NCBI GenBank assembly: GCA_020431915.1
Contig: JAGQHJ010000013.1
Location: 1-44,630, forward strand
Direction of reading: 5' to 3'
Length of the DNA: 44,630 nucleotides
Source of the DNA: Cyanobacteria bacterium HKST-UBA04
Lineage (GTDB): Bacteria; Cyanobacteriota; Vampirovibrionia; Vampirovibrionales; JAGQHJ01
Made by a program: the position numbers and the translations under genes. The notes under the pieces are model-generated. The model was not told the DNA's origin. It worked only from the letters and a program-made list of their open reading frames with translations, and searched no databases. The stretch's first letter is position 1. Every line of letters starts with the position of its first letter. Shown piece by piece: positions 16,486 to 24,559 of this stretch.

Positions 16486-16821
16486 ATGAAAATCATGATG
16501 ACCACCCCCCTGAACACGCCACCCACCCATGTCCGGTTCGGCAAGGTCTTGGTCAACCAGATCAAAGCCGGCATCCCGATTACAAGAAACGGCGAACCAC
16601 TGGTGGTCCAACAAATCATGCCCCACCCAAACCGGGTTCAGCGTCTGGGTGACCTGATTGTCAATGGCCCCCAGCATACCGACCATGCCCCATGGCCGCA
16701 AGCCACCCACTGGACAACCATGTGGGCCCTCCCCCCAGACGGCGAAGCCCGGCTATACCAGGTTCCTCTACGAAACGGGGAATGTCTGGATATCGACCTT
16801 CGGCCGGACGGCGCAGCTTAG
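16486..16821 (+). CDS. Small hypothetical protein on the opposite strand of the sugar cluster
   Basis: A 111-residue protein of no recognised family, starting MKIMMTTPLNTPPTHVRFGK. It has no signal peptide or membrane helix and its composition is that of a compact soluble domain (VLVNQIKAGIPITRNGEPLVV; LGDLIVNGPQHTD). It lies between the wbpE- and wbpA-like genes but on the other strand, and its stop abuts the stop of the wbpE-like gene. The ATG directly follows a C8 tract, with a C10 tract 20 bases upstream. No Shine-Dalgarno is present at normal distance: AGAGGA is 52 bases away. Translation may therefore be leaderless or depend on tract length. Protein-like sequence supports a real gene, but start and expression are uncertain. 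Confidence 0.55.
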   Translation: MKIMMTTPLNTPPTHVRFGKVLVNQIKAGIPITRNGEPLVVQQIMPHPNRVQRLGDLIVNGPQHTDHAPWPQATHWTTMWALPPDGEARLYQVPLRNGECLDIDLRPDGAA

Positions 16822-17940
16822 TTAAACCGGTAGGGCCTGCTGCTTAACGGCGGCATGCACCTGCTCAATGACACGGTGCTGCTCGTCATGGGTCAGTTCG
16901 GGGAAGATGGGCAATGACAGCACCCGTTGGGCCACGGATTCCGTAATGGGCAACGAACCGGGCTGGTAGCCCAGGTCGGCGTGCATGCCCTGCAGATGGC
17001 AGGGGATGGGGTAGTAAACCATCGTGGCAATACCGGCCTCGTTCAAGGCGGTTTGCACGGCATCGCGGTTGGGCACCTGGATGGTGTACTGGTGGAAGAC
17101 ATGCTCGCCGTGGTCAACCACCACCGGCGTCAGGATATCGGGATCCACCGAGAAGGCCTTGGTATAGCCGGCCGCAATCTCGCGCCGACGCTGGTTCCAA
17201 TCCGCCAGGTACGGCAGCTTGACCGACAAAATGGCAGCTTGCATGGCGTCCAGCCGGCTGTTTACGCCCTCGTAGTCGTGGTGGTATTTCTTGGTTTGGC
17301 CGTGCACACGCAGGTTGCGAACCTTGTCGGCCACAACCTGATCGTTGGCCGTCACCAGGCCACCATCCCCAAAGGCCCCCAGGTTCTTGGTGGGGAAGAA
17401 ACTGAAACAGCCGCAGTCGCCGTAGGTCCCCACGGCCCGGCCATGCCATTTGGCACCAATGGCCTGGGCACAATCCTCAATCACCTTCAGGTTACGCTGC
17501 TGGGCAATGTGCATCACGGCGTCCATGTCCACCGGCTGACCGTACAGGTGCACCGGCAAAATGGCCTTCGTGCGGTCGGTAATGGCCGCCTCAATCTTGT
17601 TGACATCCATGTTGTACGTCTGCGGGTCAATGTCTACAAAAACCGGACGCGCCCCGGCTCTGACAATGGATTCGGACGTGGCAATGTAGGTAAAGGCCGT
17701 TGTAATCACTTCGTCGCCAGGGCCTACGCCACAGGCGCGCAGGGCCAGGTACAGTGCATCGGTGCCGGTGGCCACCCCGATGGCATGGTTGGCGTCAAGC
17801 CACTGGGCCACGTCTTTTTCAAACCGCTCGACGGTCGGCCCCAAAATAAACCCACCCGATTCCATGACCGCCAAAACGGCTTCGTCTAATGCTTCTTTGT
17901 GCTGGTTATACTGGCGTTTCAGGTCAAGAATAGGAATCAT
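16822..17940 (-). CDS. wbpE: WbpE-like PLP-dependent sugar aminotransferase (DegT family)
   Basis: A 372-residue DegT/DnrJ/EryC1/StrS aminotransferase. Lys185 in FSFFPTKNLGA is the Schiff-base lysine, Asp156 in EDCAQAIG contacts the pyridine nitrogen, and GTGTDALYLAL forms the phosphate-binding turn. WbpE transfers an amino group, usually from glutamate, to the 3-keto group of UDP-GlcNAc-derived uronic acid. This is the step between the WbpB- and WbpD-like enzymes encoded downstream. It is separated from wbpA by 684 bp containing an opposite-strand gene, so it is probably a separate transcript. A candidate promoter lies at 18128-18156, giving a roughly 180-nt leader with notable base-pairing potential. 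Confidence 0.9.
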   Translation of the reverse strand: MIPILDLKRQYNQHKEALDEAVLAVMESGGFILGPTVERFEKDVAQWLDANHAIGVATGTDALYLALRACGVGPGDEVITTAFTYIATSESIVRAGARPVFVDIDPQTYNMDVNKIEAAITDRTKAILPVHLYGQPVDMDAVMHIAQQRNLKVIEDCAQAIGAKWHGRAVGTYGDCGCFSFFPTKNLGAFGDGGLVTANDQVVADKVRNLRVHGQTKKYHHDYEGVNSRLDAMQAAILSVKLPYLADWNQRRREIAAGYTKAFSVDPDILTPVVVDHGEHVFHQYTIQVPNRDAVQTALNEAGIATMVYYPIPCHLQGMHADLGYQPGSLPITESVAQRVLSLPIFPELTHDEQHRVIEQVHAAVKQQALPV

Positions 17941-18043
17941 CGGCGGCTGATCTCTCTATGTGATTGCGGGCTCCGACCACAAGCGCTGGGCTGCAGCCGG
18001 GTGTAAGCGCTGGATAACACGACTGTTGTCATTCTTAAGGAAA

Positions 18044-18107
18044 GCCAGGGCAAAGTAAAGCCAAAAAGTTATTAAGACCCTGGCCTCAAGGGCAAGACTT
18101 TACCTTG
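18044..18107 (-). ncRNA. Candidate structured 5' leader of wbpE (pseudoknot-like)
   Basis: Read on the minus strand, CAAGGTAAAG (18107-18098) can pair with CTTTACTTTG (18060-18051) at nine of ten positions. GCCAGGG (18084-18078) pairs perfectly with CCCTGGC (18050-18044). The order is a, b, a', b', the topology of an H-type pseudoknot. A competing local hairpin (CAAG/CTTG) also exists. It lies about 14 nt after the predicted start point of the wbpE-like transcript. Confidence 0.4.
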
Positions 18108-18127
18108 GATGAATGGTTGATTGGGAC

Positions 18128-18156
18128 AATATAAATTGTTTTTTAAACTTATTGAA
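18128..18156 (-). promoter_or_regulatory. Candidate sigma-70-type promoter for wbpE
   Basis: On the minus strand TTCAAT (18151-18156) and TATATT (18128-18133) are 17 bases apart. On the plus strand TTGTTT (18136-18141) and TATATC (18159-18164) are also 17 apart, so two divergent promoters may overlap. The region is AT-rich, so chance matches are possible. Confidence 0.4.
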
Positions 18157-18443
18157 ATTATATCAACTCACTCAGCGCTACGGTTTTTATACATCCAACA
18201 CGCTTCACCCCCTTCATTTTTGACTGCATCCTTCACCTAACAAACCCCTACGCATCAATACAGACCCTTCTTTTAACGATTCGGTTTTTCTAATTGCTTC
18301 TTATAACCGAGTCTTCAATACCGCCTGTATGGCAACGGCTGTTAAACCTTCTATTTTCTAAGCCCTACATTAAGCTGACCTTCCTATCCCCTTCCCAAGT
18401 TGCTTCAAGTTACTCAAAGAGAGAGAGAAAGAGAGAGACGCCT

Positions 18444-18647
18444 ATGAATAACCGTGTGTCCAAGTCCGCATCCAGCCATCTGGATCCCGTCCAAATGGCG
18501 GCGCATCAATTGCATCAAACCATTAAGCAAGCCCGACAACACCAGGGGGCTGGTGCCCTCAACCCCAAACAAGATTTTTTCTACCGCCAACAAACCTTTG
18601 CCGTCTGGCAACCGACACTGGGAAATGGGCTCAACGAAATCGGTTAA
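18444..18647 (+). CDS. Small hypothetical protein (67 aa)
   Basis: Starts MNNRVSKSASSHLDPVQMAA and ends in PTLGNGLNEIG. No family is recognised. It is soluble, rich in Gln and His (HQLHQTIKQARQHQGAG), and may form one amphipathic helix around residues 15-37. The ATG at 18444 is chosen over an upstream in-frame ATG (18294) because the upstream part reads as random AT-rich sequence. A GAGAGAGAC purine run ends six bases before this ATG and can serve as ribosome binding site. It is convergent with mutL, 60 bp away. Confidence 0.55.
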   Translation: MNNRVSKSASSHLDPVQMAAHQLHQTIKQARQHQGAGALNPKQDFFYRQQTFAVWQPTLGNGLNEIG

Positions 18648-18707
18648 CACCGTTTGCTTCCGCCCAGTTCTGCCCCAAACAGAATCACCACCCCTAGTAG
18701 GTATTCG

Positions 18708-20561
18708 TTACGACACCGGCAGGCTGGGCCGATCAAAAAAGGCCATAATATCCTGGTGGCTCAGCAGTCGGGAAACCGGCCGGCCATGCGGACATGTCCA
18801 CGGGCGTTGGCTGGCTTTCCACTGCACCACAATGCGCTGCATCTGCTCCATGTTCAGCACGTCGCCTGCCCGAACCGAGCTGTGACAGGCCATCGTAGCC
18901 ACCATGTCGGTAATCGGTAGCTGCACATCGCCGGTCTCTTCAAGCTTGACCAGCAGCTCATCGAGCATCGCCGCAACCTGGTGGGTTCGAAATAGCGACG
19001 GGACCTGAACCACTGTCACTTTCTGGGCCTCAACGTCCACTGTTATCTCCAGCCCCAGGCCAGCCAACAGGGCCTGGTTGTCTTCGAGCATGGTGCATAG
19101 CGTCGGCGAGGCTGGCCGGCTGACGGGAATTAGCAACCGCTGCCCTTCCAGGTGCCGGTGCTCGTACAGCCCCATTAAGCGCTCAAAGTGCATGCGTTCG
19201 GCAGCAATATGCTGGTCGACCACCTCCAGGCCATTGGGGGTTTCAAGCAGGATATAGGTCTTGGCCAACTGGCCAATCACCCGAAAATCGGGCGACTGCA
19301 GCAGTTGCGTTTGGTCGTGGCCGGAAGGGGCTACTTCAAGGGGGTCGTACAACTGCTGCACCACCTGGTTTGACACCGGGTACGGCATCTGGTACGGCGC
19401 CGGGCCCGCAGCCAATCCAGGCAATGGCGGCCTGGACACATGTGCCGAGGTCACATGGGGGGCCGATCGGATTTGGCGCGGCTCATGCAGCGAGGTTTCA
19501 GGAATGGCCGGCTCGGCCAAGCGGGACAATGAAGGTAAGGGGGGCACCACCGGCACCACAACCCTTTGCCCCGTCTTCATCAAGGTCTCAAGCAAGCCGG
19601 CGCGCACAAAGCTGTAAACGGTATTAGGCTGGGAAAAACGCACCTCTTTCTTGGTCGGATGCACGTTAACGTCCACCTCGGCCAACGGCAGCTTGAGGAA
19701 AAGGGCACAAACAGGAAACTTACCGGGTGTCATCAGGCCCTCGTAGGCAGCCTGCAACGCCTTGGCCAATATGCTGCTCTGGGTGGCCCGCCCGTTAACA
19801 AACCACTGCACCCACTTGCGCGAACTGCGGTAGACATCCGGCGTGGTAGTAAAGCCGGTCAGGCTGTAACCGGTTGCCTCATCCTCAAAACGGACCTCCA
19901 CCAAATGCTCGGGCCGATCCACACCATACAGGTCCATGATCGTCTGTTTCAAATCGCCGCTGCCACCGGTTTTAAAGCCACGGCCTTGTTCGAGCTGCAG
20001 CTCGAACCGGACGGCCGGGTGGCTGATGGCCAGCTGCTGAACCAGTTCCTGAATATGCGACAGCTCGGTACGGGCCCCCTTCAAAAACTTGAGCCGGGCC
20101 GGCACGTTGTAGAACAGGTCATGGATGTCAAAAATCGTGCCATAGTCACAACCGGCCTCACTCAGGGTGACCTGCCCCTGGGTGTCCGGCACCGCCTTGA
20201 GACCCAGCTCGGAAGCCCTGGGTCGGCTGATGCATGCAACCTTGGCAATGGAGGCCAGACTGGCCAACGCCTCGCCCCGGAAACCCAGGGTCGTCACCCC
20301 AAACAAATCATGGGCACTGCTGATTTTACTGGTGGCATGGTTGCAAAACGCCAGTTTCAGGTCCTCACCATCCATACCGCAGCCGTTATCGGCAATACGG
20401 ATATGGCGCCCCGAGTCCTTGACGGTAATCTGAACCGCCGTGGCCCCGGCATCCAGAGCATTCTCAACCAGCTCCTTGACGACCGAAGCAGGACGCTCCA
20501 CCACCTCGCCGGCGGCTATCTGGTTAATCACCTCTTTGGATAAAACTTGAATCCGTCCCAT
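18708..20561 (-). CDS. mutL: DNA mismatch repair protein MutL
   Basis: A 617-residue GHL ATPase that links MutS mismatch recognition to strand removal. The N-terminus MGRIQVLSKEVINQIAAGEV sets the start at 20561; an in-frame ATG 60 bases upstream adds non-conserved residues. ENALDAGA, DNGCGM and GFRGEALASL are ATP-binding motifs within residues 1-105. The C-terminal domain has DQHIAAERMHFE near 444, matching the endonuclease motif DQHA(x)2E(x)4E with Ile for Ala. ACHSSVRAGD near 557 and CPHGRP near 590 complete the metal site. This is therefore a nicking MutL, as expected where MutH is absent. A Pro-rich linker of about 100 residues (near 345-440) joins the halves. Confidence 0.97.
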   Translation of the reverse strand: MGRIQVLSKEVINQIAAGEVVERPASVVKELVENALDAGATAVQITVKDSGRHIRIADNGCGMDGEDLKLAFCNHATSKISSAHDLFGVTTLGFRGEALASLASIAKVACISRPRASELGLKAVPDTQGQVTLSEAGCDYGTIFDIHDLFYNVPARLKFLKGARTELSHIQELVQQLAISHPAVRFELQLEQGRGFKTGGSGDLKQTIMDLYGVDRPEHLVEVRFEDEATGYSLTGFTTTPDVYRSSRKWVQWFVNGRATQSSILAKALQAAYEGLMTPGKFPVCALFLKLPLAEVDVNVHPTKKEVRFSQPNTVYSFVRAGLLETLMKTGQRVVVPVVPPLPSLSRLAEPAIPETSLHEPRQIRSAPHVTSAHVSRPPLPGLAAGPAPYQMPYPVSNQVVQQLYDPLEVAPSGHDQTQLLQSPDFRVIGQLAKTYILLETPNGLEVVDQHIAAERMHFERLMGLYEHRHLEGQRLLIPVSRPASPTLCTMLEDNQALLAGLGLEITVDVEAQKVTVVQVPSLFRTHQVAAMLDELLVKLEETGDVQLPITDMVATMACHSSVRAGDVLNMEQMQRIVVQWKASQRPWTCPHGRPVSRLLSHQDIMAFFDRPSLPVS

Positions 20562-20657
20562 CGTCGACTGGGCATCCCCGCTACAGCGCTGAACTCTATC
20601 CCGCCCCGGACCCCGTGCCAACAGCCTGCCTAAACCAGCCTGCCTCGGACCCGGTGA

Positions 20658-20695
20658 GGGGATGGGTCGATTCTACCATGGGCCGACCCATTCCC
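20658..20695. other. Long stem-loop between mutL and the TPR gene
   Basis: GGGGATGGGTCG (20658-20669) pairs with CGACCCATTCCC (20684-20695) across all 12 positions, one as G-U, around a 14-base loop. No U-tract follows on either strand. A second small hairpin (CCCC-AA-GGGG) and a third (TGGGC-ACTA-GCCCA) lie to its right. It may protect or pause the minus-strand transcript. Confidence 0.5.
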
Positions 20696-20816
20696 TTACC
20701 ACAACCCCAAGGGGAAGGCGTGTGACTATTATGGGCACTAGCCCACAGTCGAAATACAAGCGGTCAGCTTATGGCGGCGTCTCGCCTGGAATCTGTCTAT
20801 CAGGAGAAAAGGCGGA

Positions 20817-22073
20817 TCAGGCGACCTCGGTTTTGGCCTGGTACTCAACATTGGCCACGGCTTCCAGGCCTTCCATAATCGAGGCGGCCATACGGCCCGC
20901 CTCGCCGTTGGGATCCAACTCAGTCGTGCGTCTCAGATGTGTCATTGCCTCGTCGAGCAGCCCCATTTGCAGGTAGCTGCTAGCCAGGTTGCTATGGTGC
21001 CACGGATGATGCGGCTCCATGCGAATCAGGATGTTGTAAATATCGATGGCCTTTTCCCATACCTGCTGCTTGGAGTACAACCGGGCCAGGTTGTCGTAAA
21101 TCCGTACGTCGTCGGCATTAATGGTCAGGGCCTGCTTCAGGTAGCTTTCGGCTTTGTCAAAGTGGTTCGTCTGCTCGAGGGCCATGGCCAGATTAATGTA
21201 TGGCGTAACGTTGCTCGGGTTAATCTCAATGGCCATATTCCACCAGCACAGCGCTTTCTCTTTCTCGTCCATCAACGCCAGGCAAATACCAGCCTCCGTG
21301 GCACAGTTGGAGCGCTTTTCCTCGTGGATGTTGCCAAACAGGTTCCAGGCGTTCTGGAAGGCCATGAACCCATGCTTGTAATACCCGTTGGCTTTCAGCT
21401 GCATACCCAATTCGTAGTGGGCCAGGGCCAGGTTGGGCATGCGCTGGGTTAGCTTAACCAGGGCCGACAAGGTTTTTCGGCTGGGCTCGGCCCGCTTGAT
21501 GCGAACCAGGGTTTTGTATTCCTTGATGTTGTTGCTCAGCTCGAAACCGGCCACGGCCTCGCTGTACTCCATTAACCGCGACGGCATGGCTGCCCCCAGG
21601 GTTTGGCATACAAGCCACTGGATTTGATGGCGCATGGCCTGCCAGTTTGGGGTAAACCCGTGCAGGGTCGGTTCCGACTCGCGGAAGCTGTCAAAGCAGT
21701 AGGCCAAGTCAAACCGGTGAATCCCTTGCTGGACATCGTACAACTTGAACCGGCAATTCAGGGTTTTCAGCACATGGTTGCTTTCCGTGTGCGGATCCAT
21801 GGCCCCGTACAACACGTAGCGGCACTTGTACCGGTGGCCCAACAGTACCAGCTCCTGTTCCAGGCTTTCCTGCGAAAGCAGCTGCTTGACGGCCAACACA
21901 TCGGAAGTCAGGCCGTAGTCGCAAAACTCGAGGGGGGTCGTGTAGTTCAGCACGGTCTCAAAGCCGGTCAACACCATATGTTCGAATTCAACCACGCTGG
22001 TCACGTTAAACTCGTGGGCAAGCCCGATACGCAAAATTCTGGTATCCGACACGGACATGGGGTTAGACGACAT
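20817..22073 (-). CDS. Tetratricopeptide-repeat protein
   Basis: A 418-residue protein. The C-terminal half (about 215-400) holds at least five TPR units, for example ALCWWNMAIEINPSNVTPYINLAMALEQ, AESYLKQALTINADDVRIYDNLARLY and AIDIYNILIRMEPHHPWHHSNLASSYL. TPR arrays act as protein-protein scaffolds. The N-terminal 200 residues are unlike TPR and contain a Tyr/Arg-rich segment (LVLLGHRYKCRYVLYGAMDPH) similar in style to a small alpha/beta domain; no family is recognised. No signal peptide or membrane helix, so it is probably cytoplasmic. It lies upstream of mutL on the same strand, but 255 bp and stem-loops separate them, so co-transcription is uncertain. Confidence 0.88.
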   Translation of the reverse strand: MSSNPMSVSDTRILRIGLAHEFNVTSVVEFEHMVLTGFETVLNYTTPLEFCDYGLTSDVLAVKQLLSQESLEQELVLLGHRYKCRYVLYGAMDPHTESNHVLKTLNCRFKLYDVQQGIHRFDLAYCFDSFRESEPTLHGFTPNWQAMRHQIQWLVCQTLGAAMPSRLMEYSEAVAGFELSNNIKEYKTLVRIKRAEPSRKTLSALVKLTQRMPNLALAHYELGMQLKANGYYKHGFMAFQNAWNLFGNIHEEKRSNCATEAGICLALMDEKEKALCWWNMAIEINPSNVTPYINLAMALEQTNHFDKAESYLKQALTINADDVRIYDNLARLYSKQQVWEKAIDIYNILIRMEPHHPWHHSNLASSYLQMGLLDEAMTHLRRTTELDPNGEAGRMAASIMEGLEAVANVEYQAKTEVA

Positions 22074-22215
22074 ACAACAATTCTGCTTTCTTCTCTGCGT
22101 CTGGCAAACCAGCAGACACGCCTATAAGGGGTGGCATGGGAGACACGCAGCCCAGGTATACGGGTAAACAAAAACAAACATGCAACGAATAACGCGTTTC
22201 GCTTTAGAGACCAAA

Positions 22216-22230
22216 TAGACAAGTAGTCTA
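22216..22230. promoter_or_regulatory. Palindrome TAGAC-N5-GTCTA
   Basis: A perfect 5-bp inverted repeat with a five-base centre, about 140 bp before the TPR gene start. The size fits a dimeric regulator half-site pair or a small hairpin. No linked regulator gene is seen. Confidence 0.3.
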
Positions 22231-22354
22231 ATACCGTATCGGCGGACTACCCCACTTAATGAAGGCCATTGGGCGACAGGTAACCAAAACTTTACGTCAT
22301 ACAGAGGAGTGGTGCCGACAACGACGCCAATACACGGGCATTATACCCACCCAA

Positions 22355-23941
22355 TCAAGGCAAAAGGCTGTTGTCGTAAGGTAAAACGGCTGCCACCGCC
22401 GGTGGGCTCTGTTTAATAATTTTGCCTGTGCCGTCTATGTATGCCGAGGGCCCACTGTTTACAGCCAAAATTAAGGGCAAACCGGCCTCTGTCGCCCTGA
22501 TGCGATTAATACCCAAAAACTGCCGACCCAGCATGCGGTTATGGTGAAACCAGCCCAGGTTGCTGACCGTCACCAGTACATCCACCCCATTATGGCGATA
22601 AATGTGGCTCAGCGATGGATAAATGGCCTCAAAGCAGATAAACGCCCCTATACGGTGCCCCCGATAACTGATACCCGGCTGATTCAGCGCGCCAGCATTG
22701 AACATTGGCTGATAAGGCAGGCCAAACAACTGGTTAACCAACCAGCTGAACCACTCGGCCGGCACAAACGGCACGGTTTCACCGAAAGCCACCAAATGCC
22801 GCTTGTGGATAGCCAGGGTTTGCTGGTCAGCCTGGATTAAAATGGCGCTGTTAAACGGCCGATTCCAGTCATCCAAGGTCAATGCACCGCTAAACAAGGC
22901 CACATGGGCCGACTGTGACACCCATGACGCCAGCCACTGCTTGGCCTGGTATTTGGTGGCGGGGGTCAAAATGCCTTCGGGCCACACAAACAGGCTTTGA
23001 CGCCCTTCATTCAGCAGTGGCCGGGCAGCCACCTCGTACCGGGCCCATTTTTGGCGGGCACTGGCCAACCCCAGCCGCCCCGTTCGGATAACCTCGTCGT
23101 AATGGTCGTCGTCCATGGTCAAATCGCCCTGAAACACCACCGGGTTTAACGATGCCAACACCACCCGACCGGAATGCCTGGGATGAGCGATGACAGGAGC
23201 CCACCCCACCATTATGGCCAGGCACACGGCCGTAATAGCAGGAAAACCCATTTGCCATAACGGCACCCGGTTTCCTCCTGAGTGCTTCTTAGCAAGCGAC
23301 TCGACGAGCAGGTAGACGGCCACGTTAAAACCAACCATCACAGCCTCCAGCCCCAGCATGCCCAAGGCATAAACGCTGTGGCGAACCCCGTCAACATCGG
23401 CCTGGCTATGGGAAAGCCAGCCCCATGGAACCCCGATGGCGCTTTGGTTGAGTCCCCACAGCAACCCTACCCATAAAACCGGCAGTATCGGCAGCCATGC
23501 CCACCGACAAGTAGGGCGCCGAACCAGATACGCCAGCCACCAGATAACGCTAATAATCAGGCCCTGAATCAAGGCCAGCAGCAGCCACGTGACAACGGCA
23601 ATCAAGAAACCGGCCCAATTGGGAAGCCCCAGCCATCCCAGCGGGTACAGGTCCATAAACCAACTGAAATACACCATATGGTAAAGCGTTCCGAAGGCCA
23701 AACCTTGAAGCCATGCCGCCATAGGTCGTGAACAACGGTTCAAGGCCCACAACAAGGGAACCAAAGCCACCCATGCCAGCCACCAGAACGGGTTGGTATT
23801 GCCCCATACCCCTGGAATACTAAGGCAAAGCAGCAGACACCCCAGCCCCAACATGCGCAGCCCAGGAACAGCCAGTAGCTGCCTGAGGGAAGGCGCCTGC
23901 CAATTGCCGTTTTGGGGAAATACCTGTTTAATGGAAAGCAT
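22355..23941 (-). CDS. lnt: Apolipoprotein N-acyltransferase
   Basis: About 528 residues from ATG at 23941. The N-terminal half has six or more hydrophobic membrane segments, the C-terminal half a periplasmic nitrilase-fold domain. The triad is visible as Glu in LFVWPEG, Lys in HKRHLVAFGE and Cys in FICFEAIYP. Lnt transfers the third acyl chain to the N-terminal Cys of lipoproteins in the inner membrane, which implies an outer membrane. The start is uncertain. ATG at 23941 overlaps the ruvC start region head to head; in-frame starts extend to 24100 inside ruvC; ATG at 23854 would begin right at the first membrane helix and leave a normal spacer. No clear ribosome binding site decides this. 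Confidence 0.93.
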   Translation of the reverse strand: MLSIKQVFPQNGNWQAPSLRQLLAVPGLRMLGLGCLLLCLSIPGVWGNTNPFWWLAWVALVPLLWALNRCSRPMAAWLQGLAFGTLYHMVYFSWFMDLYPLGWLGLPNWAGFLIAVVTWLLLALIQGLIISVIWWLAYLVRRPTCRWAWLPILPVLWVGLLWGLNQSAIGVPWGWLSHSQADVDGVRHSVYALGMLGLEAVMVGFNVAVYLLVESLAKKHSGGNRVPLWQMGFPAITAVCLAIMVGWAPVIAHPRHSGRVVLASLNPVVFQGDLTMDDDHYDEVIRTGRLGLASARQKWARYEVAARPLLNEGRQSLFVWPEGILTPATKYQAKQWLASWVSQSAHVALFSGALTLDDWNRPFNSAILIQADQQTLAIHKRHLVAFGETVPFVPAEWFSWLVNQLFGLPYQPMFNAGALNQPGISYRGHRIGAFICFEAIYPSLSHIYRHNGVDVLVTVSNLGWFHHNRMLGRQFLGINRIRATEAGLPLILAVNSGPSAYIDGTGKIIKQSPPAVAAVLPYDNSLLP

Positions 23942-24464
23942 GGATAGAGAACCGATTCGAATTCTGGGGATTGACCCGGGGCTGGAACGCGTCGGGTTTG
24001 GCGTGGTTAGCCTGCTGCCCTGCGGACAACTGGTCGCCGAGGATTGGGGCGTCATCAAGACGTCGAAGAAAGACGCGCGCCCCAAACGCCTGGTTGACAT
24101 TTATGATGCGATAAACAGTCTGCTGAGCCAAACCCAACCCCAGGCCGTGGCCATGGAGCAGCTGTTTTTCTTCCGTAACATCACCACCATCGTGCCGGTG
24201 TGCGAGGCCAGGGGGGCCATCCAAATGGCCTGCTACCAGGCCGGTTTTCTACCTGTGGAGTATACCCCGCCGCAAATCAAGTTGCATATTACCGGCAATG
24301 GCCGGGCCGACAAAACCGAGATTCAGGATATGGTAATGGTGCTGCTTGGCCTCGACGGCCGCCCCCAGCCCGATGATGCGGCAGACGGCCTGGCCATTGC
24401 CCTGACCCATGCCTACCACGTTACGACCACCACCGAAGCGGCCACCAGCCTGTTACACGCCTAG
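23931..24464 (+). CDS. ruvC: Crossover junction endodeoxyribonuclease RuvC
   Basis: A 177-residue Holliday-junction resolvase acting with RuvAB. The first catalytic Asp is in ILGIDPGLERVGFGVV, Glu in AMEQLFF, and the C-terminal acidic pair in DDAADGLAIALTHA. The Lys-rich KTSKKDARPKRL loop contacts DNA. ATG at 23931 is preferred, with GGGGA 12 bases upstream; ATG at 23940 (MDREPIR) is the alternative. In-frame sequence upstream to 23793 is not conserved and lies over lnt. The gene is divergent from lnt, with overlapping start regions. Confidence 0.96.
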   Translation: MESMDREPIRILGIDPGLERVGFGVVSLLPCGQLVAEDWGVIKTSKKDARPKRLVDIYDAINSLLSQTQPQAVAMEQLFFFRNITTIVPVCEARGAIQMACYQAGFLPVEYTPPQIKLHITGNGRADKTEIQDMVMVLLGLDGRPQPDDAADGLAIALTHAYHVTTTTEAATSLLHA

Positions 24465-24491
24465 TCTCGCCCCTTGACTGCCCCGGGTCAT

Positions 24492-24520
24492 TTGAAAGCC
24501 ACCGGCCCCTGCTATACAAT
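24492..24520 (+). promoter_or_regulatory. Sigma-70-type promoter of bioU-bioD
   Basis: TTGAAA (24492-24497) and TACAAT (24515-24520) are separated by exactly 17 bases, with four and five of six consensus matches. It sits 40 bp before the bioU start and points at the biotin gene pair. No BirA-like palindrome was noticed. Confidence 0.7.
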
Positions 24521-24559
24521 ACGACTTTGAATCGCGATTAAGAAGCTTGATGGAGAACC

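Larger units (their letters stand above)
17941..18443. other. 503-bp AT-rich divergent regulatory region
   Basis: The largest gap in the window. From the left it holds a repeated AAGCGCTGG (17981 and 18005), the complementary segments of a possible pseudoknot (18044-18107), overlapping divergent promoter-like elements (18128-18164), then about 250 bases of unusually AT-rich DNA with no recognisable gene. It ends in a GA-rich run (18419-18438) before the small protein at 18444. Confidence 0.6.

Noticed and set aside
16350-16652. Plus-strand open frame spanning the C tracts
   Set aside because: Its sequence is random and Pro/His-rich with no ribosome site. The better protein-like frame starts at 16486. 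It could matter only if tract slippage fused frames.
18294-18443. Upstream extension of the 67-aa gene to the ATG at 18294
   Set aside because: The added 50 codons come from AT-rich non-coding-like sequence ending in the GA run, which better serves as ribosome binding site for 18444.
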